A stretch of 64,000 bases of DNA from Moniliella sp. 'wahieum'. Taxonomy: Eukaryota > Basidiomycota > Moniliellomycetes > Moniliellales > Moniliellaceae. The stretch covers positions 992,001 to 1,056,000 of the forward strand of contig RSEE01000009.1 of assembly GCA_003971905.1 (NCBI GenBank), read 5' to 3'. The translations under genes and the position numbers were made by a program. The notes under the pieces were generated by a model. The model saw only the letters and a program-made list of their open reading frames with translations. It was not told the origin of the DNA and ran no database searches. This document shows, in pieces, positions 57,901 through 64,000 of this stretch. How positions within the stretch are numbered: the stretch's first letter is position 1; each line of letters opens with the position of its first letter.

Positions 57901-60900
57901 GTGCCATCTCGATCGCAGGCTGCAAGGGTGTACTTGCGAAAGCGACGCCGTCTCTTGAGCATCAAACACGGTGTCGGGGTCCAGTCCTGATTTGGATCCG
58001 ACCAACACCAACTCATCCAAGAACGTTGCCGGGCAAACAGCACCGCATGATCGGAAAAGTCGTAGGCATAGTCGGTCACCCACATTCGCAGACTTGCAGT
58101 ACCCCACGGCGTACCCGAGTCACCATGGACAAATCACAATCGGCAAGCGGGACGTGGCTCACCCCGGACCAAGGGACCAAGAGGGAAATAGATGCGCCGG
58201 GGAAGCAGATGGGACGAGGGGGATGGGTGTGCCATATGCGGGGCCAGGGGCACGAGGAGCGTAGGGTCCAGCCAGCGCATGAGCAGCTGCCTCGACTGCC
58301 AGCGTTCCTGCCGCCAGAGCCATATCGAATCGCTTTTTGAGCAAATCGAAGGCACCGTGGGATGACAGGGATCGATAGGTACCGAGGAACGTGCGCATCA
58401 ACACGCCGTGTCGAGCGAAAGGCGGCCCTGCCGTCGTGATCCGGACAGTTCAGCATCGAGATGTAGACCGGAATGTGCTCCAGGCCCATAACCATCACGT
58501 CAACTGCGAGACGAAGAGGGTCAGTAGGATGCATGGAAGGTCAAATAATCGAACATACCTAATCGTTCCAACGAAGCGCTTTGCACCTCGACATGCAAGT
58601 ACGGCGCCATTTCGTTCGCAGCCGAAGCTCGAGGGAGGGAGGAACGACGTGAACGCGAAGATGCCCACGAAGCAGGGCGACTAGAAGCACCCGTAGCAAT
58701 CGATGACGACAATCTCCTTGGTCGTGGCTGCGGTACATTGGTATCGATCACCTCTTGTACCCCGCCTGGGAATGGCTCAAAAGGATGGCTGGAGTTCATG
58801 CTTGCCGTTCCACTAGCTCGCTTTGTCTCTTTGCCAAAAGGCGATGGGGAGGGGAGAAAGGACTCGCTCAAGGGGCGGACGACAAGCTCCGACCCAATCG
58901 CCAGCAGAGCATGATTGGATGTACCATCGGGCCTTTTGGCAAAGGGATGAGCTGCGTAGGGCACCCCCCCATCTGGTGTAGAGCCACATAAGAAAATGCT
59001 CGAGCGAGCGACGGTGGATGGGTGCCAGGCCTGTCCAAAGAAACCGTTCCCGCTTGAGCTTGAACACACAGTGCGCCTGGAACGAGAAATGACCGTGGAA
59101 TAGGGGTACGTTACGGCTGGACCGGATGGGATGAGCGGGATGGGCATGGAAGCAGACCGGCCAAGCAGTGCGGCAGCTGACGTGCTGGGTTTGCGGGTGT
59201 GGGTGGAAGGAGCAGGATTGGGGAGTGAATGGGCGAGGGTACGGATTCGATTGGGATCAACCGCCTGTAGATGAGGCAAAGGTGAGGAGAACAGCAAGGC
59301 AACGGTGGAGTTTGCTGCGAGCTGGGTGCTCAAGGCAGGGCGCCAACGTACATGAACCCCACCCAAGATCCGGGGCTCAAACAACAACGAGTTGTCGAGT
59401 GCGATGGCAACACGTCTGTGTCAGTTTTGTGGGCCCATGTATCGAGAAGCGTTTTGAAAGCAGGAACGCATGGCGCCACCGCCTTCGTGTTCCTCGGGCC
59501 AATGGCGAGGGAATCCAAGAGGGTGTAAACCCGAGCGGAAAGAGGACCGAGCAGGTCGAAACTGGGTTTCGCACCCGTGGCAACAGCGGCAACACGGGCA
59601 GGTCGCCCAGATAAGGGAACGACGTTAACTCCTCTTTGCCCAAAGTTCCGTCGGAAGAGGGTGGGGAGAGGATTGGGTCAAAGGCCCGCCCAGAGAGAGG
59701 AGGGGCTGGCTCAATCCAGCCAGCTTTGGCCAATGCTGCCGCCCATACCTGACCCACCAAGGCCGAGTCGCCCTGAGCAACAAAGTGCCAGCTTGCTGAA
59801 AGCCGACTCACTGCGCGAGCAGTGAGCGCTGTCGCCACAGCGGCCCAGCCCAACACATCCCCGTATCCCAGGAGGAAAGAACCAAGCAATCCAGTGTCGG
59901 AGAATGGTGGCTTGGTGCCGCACTTGGAGCGTGCGGATGGGAACAGAACGATTGGATGTGTTTGTGTCGCCAGAGGACGGCTCGAACAATTGGGATAGAA
60001 TGAGAGCCGTCAGAGGGTGCGGCACATCAGGGGTAAAAGAGGCCAGGCGGCAACCATCAGCCGCCATTAGATTCTCCTCATCCAATACCCAGGTCAAGTT
60101 CAACACCGTACCACCAGCAGTCCAGAGATTCTGCAGTCGGATAGCATGCCACGTTTGAATCTGCTGTGCCACCTCAGCCGGGGGTAAAAGCACAAGAAGC
60201 GAACTGGGGAACCGGCCCTCCAGCAATGGTGCCAAATTGGGGTTCTCCTCCGTAAGCAAGTCGGGCTTCCCTGTTGCGAAGGCAAAGCCCACGACGCCCT
60301 CGTCTCTTCCACCCACCCGGGCACTGGTGCTCCACACTCATAGGAGAGGAGAGTCACAGCCGCCAGTGTATCTCCCCACTCGGACGGAGGGACCATCTCA
60401 GCCCTCATAGCGTTCAAAAGAACTCGCCCACGGGCACGAGCCTGCACAACCTGGGGCTTCTCATTTTGTCAGTATGGATACGCTGAAGGGTAAGAGGCTT
60501 ACCAAGTGTTTGGGTGTGTCTGCATTATCTCCCCCATCGACCTCATCGGAGCTGCCTGTAGGCGTGCCTTGCGCCTCATACTCTGACCTCAGGTCAGACA
60601 GGCCATCTGCGGCGGCCTGCAAAACGGGCAGAACTCTTGTCGCTGGACAGCAAGAACGAGAAGAGCACGAGCCACGCGTTCAACCTCCTCGTCACTCAAT
60701 TGGTGGGCAATGACGGCAACAAATAACCGAGCCATATCTGGGAGGCTATCTGTCATACCAAACCAGGGTTCAATCGGCTCTTCCTCTTCTTGCACGCCAC
60801 CTAAGCTGGTACTGGCGGATGCTGTAGCGGCTAAGAGGGCATGGGCGGTGAGACCGGAGGCTGAGAGACGTGCAGCGTCGAGAGTAGCCTGACCAGCAAC

Positions 60901-63525
60901 CACATCCGCGAGCGCGTGAACCGGTTCACTCATTTTAGGTGGCGGAGGTTGGGTGCGGGGCGCGCCGTTGGGCTTGACAACCGAAGTTGGGAACAAGGCC
61001 AGCACCACATCCTGCATCCCTGATGGAGGTTTGTAGAACTGAAGTTGCCCCCCCTCGGTGAGGAGGACACGATACGACTTCCATCCCTTGGATACATCCT
61101 TTTCCTCAGGAGAAAGAGGAGAGAGGGCTTCGTCGTCGTTATTCTCTTCTTTATCGTGACCCGTTGCATGGGAATTGTACCAATGATGCCCCTCTTCTGT
61201 GTCCCGATGCCGGCTCAGCAAGCCTTGGAACGTTGCTCCAGCTGGCAAAGGCACAGCGGAGGAGCGAGTCGAGTTGGTTTGAGGGACAGAGGCAAGACCA
61301 CCGGGGGTCCCCTTTCCCGGACCCGATGGCGGGGTGGAGGAACTGACAGGCCTGTGTTCCCCCGCGAGACGCGATTGCCCCTGACGACGAGCGTGGCAGA
61401 GCCGATGGGGAAGATGGTTAAGTTGACCCCATGCGAGAGATTGGGCTCGAGGGTTGTGAGTGCCTGCAGGAGTTGCCTGAGAAGAAGGAACAGGGGTGCC
61501 CAAATTGGCGGTACTTTGAACATGGCCTCCCCCCGCAGTCGACGGGAAAGGAGGAGGAGTCTCACTTGTAGTGGGGAAATGGAGAAGATCTGGTCGTGTC
61601 CCAGGAGGACTGGTTGACTGGGCTTGAATCAGAGTATGCGAGGCGGCCCTCTGCTCAGTCCTTGTTGGCGGAAGCCCAGTGCTGGTAGGTAGGGGTGAAG
61701 CGGTTGCCCGAACACCAAAAGGCATTCTGGAGGGCTTCTGCGATTGGGATACCGAAGGGGATGGGGCCGAAAGTGCCGTTGTGGTGAGGGGCAAGGCGGT
61801 TGGAGTAGGTGTTGCCGAACCGCTTACTTTCACAGACGAAAGAGGTGAAGGAGCAGGGAGCGAAGAAGCGGGTTGGTGCGCGTCTGGAGGCATACAAGGC
61901 AGAGGCACACTAGCTGCAATGGCGCGCGAGCTGGTGCGGCGTGCGCCTCCTAAGCTAACTGCCCTAGTATGGTGTCCCTCGTCTGTCCTAGTGTTGTGTC
62001 CCTCCTCTGGATCAGGAGGAAGTGTGGCAGCGGCAGCAGGCAAGGTTGATGTGCCGGGAAGTGGAGGAGCAGCGAGAGGGTACGCATATCGGTGCGGCCG
62101 CGCAAAATGGGGCATACCCGTATTCGGCATGGGTTGTGGGATGAATGGCGACGTCGGTCGGATGGACCGTGTAACAGGCACCGGGCTAGGAGCCCGTGGG
62201 ACAGAACCGAGCTGGGGAGAAAGTGCTCGACCTATGGGACAGGAGGTGGAAGGATAGGGTCCTGAGTTCCTGTAGTAGGGTCGCTGCCCCCACTTCCTCC
62301 AGATGTTTGAGAAGCGGCACTGGTACGAAAGGGGCGTCCGTTTAGACCAGCGGCATGGTCCTTTGAACCGGGCCAAGCGTTCGGCGTGGCAGAAGGGGCT
62401 GGAAGATCGAGACTGCTTTGACTGAAGCTGCGATGGGGTGCGCCAAGCGAGGAGTTTGCTGTGCTCCCAGGGCTTCCCATTCCACCCCCCCCGGCAAGGG
62501 CGAGGGAAAGACCGCTGCGGACTGAGGCTGAGGCAGCACTGCGCTTGCGGTCTCGTCTGCCAGCGAGAAAAGAACGCTTGGTTGGCGGGGGTCCAAAGGC
62601 TACGGTAGTTGGGGGCGAGGTAGGTGAGGAAGCGCTTTCACCATCGGCAGAGCCTGGGGAGACGAAGAGGGTTTCAGATGCAGTGCTGAGGGCCATGTGG
62701 GGATCGGAAGTGGTATGTGCGTAACCATGTGTCGTGGAAGAGCTGGTAGGCAGAGAAGTGGACACATCGGAGGGAGAATCGTGCACGGTGGGCATGGAAC
62801 GGGTGGGGAGGAAGTTGGTGGGGTTGCCACGGCCTACATTGCGAGTTTGGTCCCAATCCACCGAGGCGCGCGGAGAGACGCCCTCCTGCTGGATGGTACC
62901 CAGAGGCGGGAGGGTAGGCTCGTGTTCTTGAGCCCCAGAGGAATTGGGAGAGGGTACAGACACGCTAATGCTCCCACCAAGAGCCCCGCGAGCGCGTGAG
63001 AGAAGGAGATTCAGCGCCGACGAGGGGCTACGCGTGGGAGCGGCAGTGGATGTGGCAACCGAGGCGGGCAAGTCGGCGGGGGCGGAAATGGAAGGCGACG
63101 GGGTGGCGTAGGTGGGCACTTCGGCGGGGGCAGATGAAGGTCCAGAAAAGTGCTCGGCTGGGCGTATCTGCTGGACGGGCGGAGGGTGCTGCTGGGCAAG
63201 GTAGGCATGCTGTGGAGGCGGGGCAATCTCCACTGCGCTGGCAGAGCGGACAGGGGCGGTGGCACGGTGGAGGGCGGAGGCGGAAGGTGGGGGAGGGTGG
63301 GGCGTGAGGGATGTGGTAGGGGTGCGAGGGTGGGGGAAGGGAGGGCGGTTTGGGCACGAGGGCGGGAGGGGAGGGGCTGGGACGAGTAGAGGCGGGGCGG
63401 ATCTTGGTCTGGCTGGGGGGAAGCCGAGGGGGAAGAAGGGACGAGACGGCAGAGGCGGAGGCGGAGGCGGAGACGGAGACGGAGCCCTTGTTGGCGTCGC
63501 GCCTGCGTGGTCCCCAGCGGACCAT
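54946..63525 (-). CDS. BEM2: Bem2-like giant RhoGAP with PH and RasGEF-N domains
   Basis: A very large regulator of Rho-family GTPases at polarity sites. The most likely start is the ATG at 63525 (MVRWGPRRRDANKGS), followed by about 800 residues of Pro/Ser/Thr-rich sequence. A first PH-like part is at about 61110-61000 (GWKSYRVLLTEGGQLQFYKPP). A RasGEF N-terminal module is near 58400-58310 (FLGTYRSLSSHGAFDLLKKRF), then a RasGEF-like region to about 56900. A second PH-like end is at 56590-56400 (SYTFHLVGPNGTRHLLQAASA). The RhoGAP domain is at about 56260-55670, with arginine finger GEQGIYRISGAKSAM and LAGVVKLWLRELPEPP. This order matches yeast Bem2. A short intron (56323-56267) is likely between PH and RhoGAP. 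One-base frame changes recur, for example at a GGGGGG run near 56058 and near 56205. The 3' end (55515 or 54946) is uncertain. Confidence 0.8.
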
Positions 63526-64000
63526 GGTGGCGGCGCCAAAGCCAGATGGGGGGGCGGGGCGTGGTGTGGTGGGGGGGGGGGGGGGGGGGGGGGCAATCAA
63601 CGGACGCCACAGGCGGTGGCAGCAATACGCACGCAAGGCGCTGCTGTGTGCTACTGCGGCTACGCTGCTAAGCGTGGCGCTGACCAGCAACTAGCATCCG
63701 GTACCCAGCAGCCGCTACCCAGTACCAAGCCCAAGGTCTAAGATCTAAGCCTCAAGCCCACGCATGACTAGTGACCAGTGACGCGTGACGCCTGCATGGG
63801 GCCCAGGCGCGAGCAGCTGCACCCGTGACTCGTGGTGGTCGGTGATCCTCACCCGCATCATGCATCCCCCTGACGGCTGGCAAGGGTGATCCTGGCCAGC
63901 AGCGACTGGCCTGTCTCCCCCGCGCGCGCGCGATCATCGAATGATCGATCGGCAATCGCCAATCGCTGCGCTACGAATGGCGAGATGCTGCTAGCATTAA
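63526..64000. promoter_or_regulatory. Upstream region of the BEM2-like gene
   Basis: A homopolymer of 23 G lies at 63571-63593, about 45 bp before the start codon. TGACGCGTGACGC is at 63779-63791, sharing 23 of 24 bases around it with the word upstream of the RINGv gene. CGCGCGCGCGCGATCATCG and ATGATCGATCGGCAATCGCC are at 63919-63960. Promoter role is inferred from position. Confidence 0.4.
63571..63593. repeat. Poly-G homopolymer (23 nt)
   Basis: An uninterrupted run of 23 G on the plus strand, directly upstream of the BEM2-like start. Length is likely unreliable in any assembly. Confidence 0.95.

Noticed and set aside
1-64000. CRISPR array, prophage or bacterial-style operon
   Set aside because: No regularly spaced repeats and no such genes; introns and gene content are eukaryotic.

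Overview
The window is nuclear DNA of a GC-rich filamentous or yeast-like fungus, most likely a basidiomycete. The evidence is short GT-AG introns (about 50-130 nt), few introns per gene, Kozak-like CCATG starts, and a fungal gene set: Zn2Cys6, HapX-like bZIP and C2H2 regulators, a Tpa1 hydroxylase, a Bem2-like RhoGAP and a Ran1/Pat1-like kinase. Low intron density would suit a smut-like lineage (Ustilaginomycotina), but that is only a guess. No rRNA, tRNA, CRISPR array or bacterial-style operon was found.

Layout: 1-5848 is mostly non-coding, with one doubtful Ser/Pro-rich reading frame and a CCAAT pentanucleotide microsatellite. 5849-8797 is a Zn2Cys6 transcription factor. 9039-14079 is a Ty1/copia LTR retrotransposon. 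15370-16300 is a secreted double-psi beta-barrel protein. 18482-~20140 is a triple-KH RNA-binding protein. 21443-22553 is a four-TM membrane protein. 23343-26092 (minus) is a HapX-like bZIP regulator. 28681-29175 is a mitochondrial pyruvate carrier subunit (MPC2). 29513-31669 (minus) is a Tpa1/OGFOD1 prolyl hydroxylase, divergent from a RING-variant membrane E3 at 32327-33547. 34101-34951 is a glycolipid transfer protein. 36136-36717 (minus) is a possible small membrane protein. 38030-43070 is a second copy of the same copia element. 43909-45351 is a C2H2 zinc-finger factor. 47923-51189 is a Ran1/Pat1/Sks1-type kinase. 51899-54246 (minus) is a membrane-anchored alpha/beta hydrolase. About 54946-63525 (minus) is a very large Bem2-like RhoGAP.

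The host genes look like ordinary, separately transcribed housekeeping and regulatory genes, not a cluster or one pathway. The two main signals are these. (1) Two near-identical full-length copia elements lie in the same orientation about 29 kb apart, each with its own 5-bp target-site duplication. (2) In nearly every host gene the conserved domains continue across single-base changes of frame. This points to residual assembly indels more than to gene death, because the conserved residues are kept on both sides of each change. Intergenic DNA is unusually rich in short, partly self-complementary repeated words, and GC-rich blocks sit just upstream of several gene starts.
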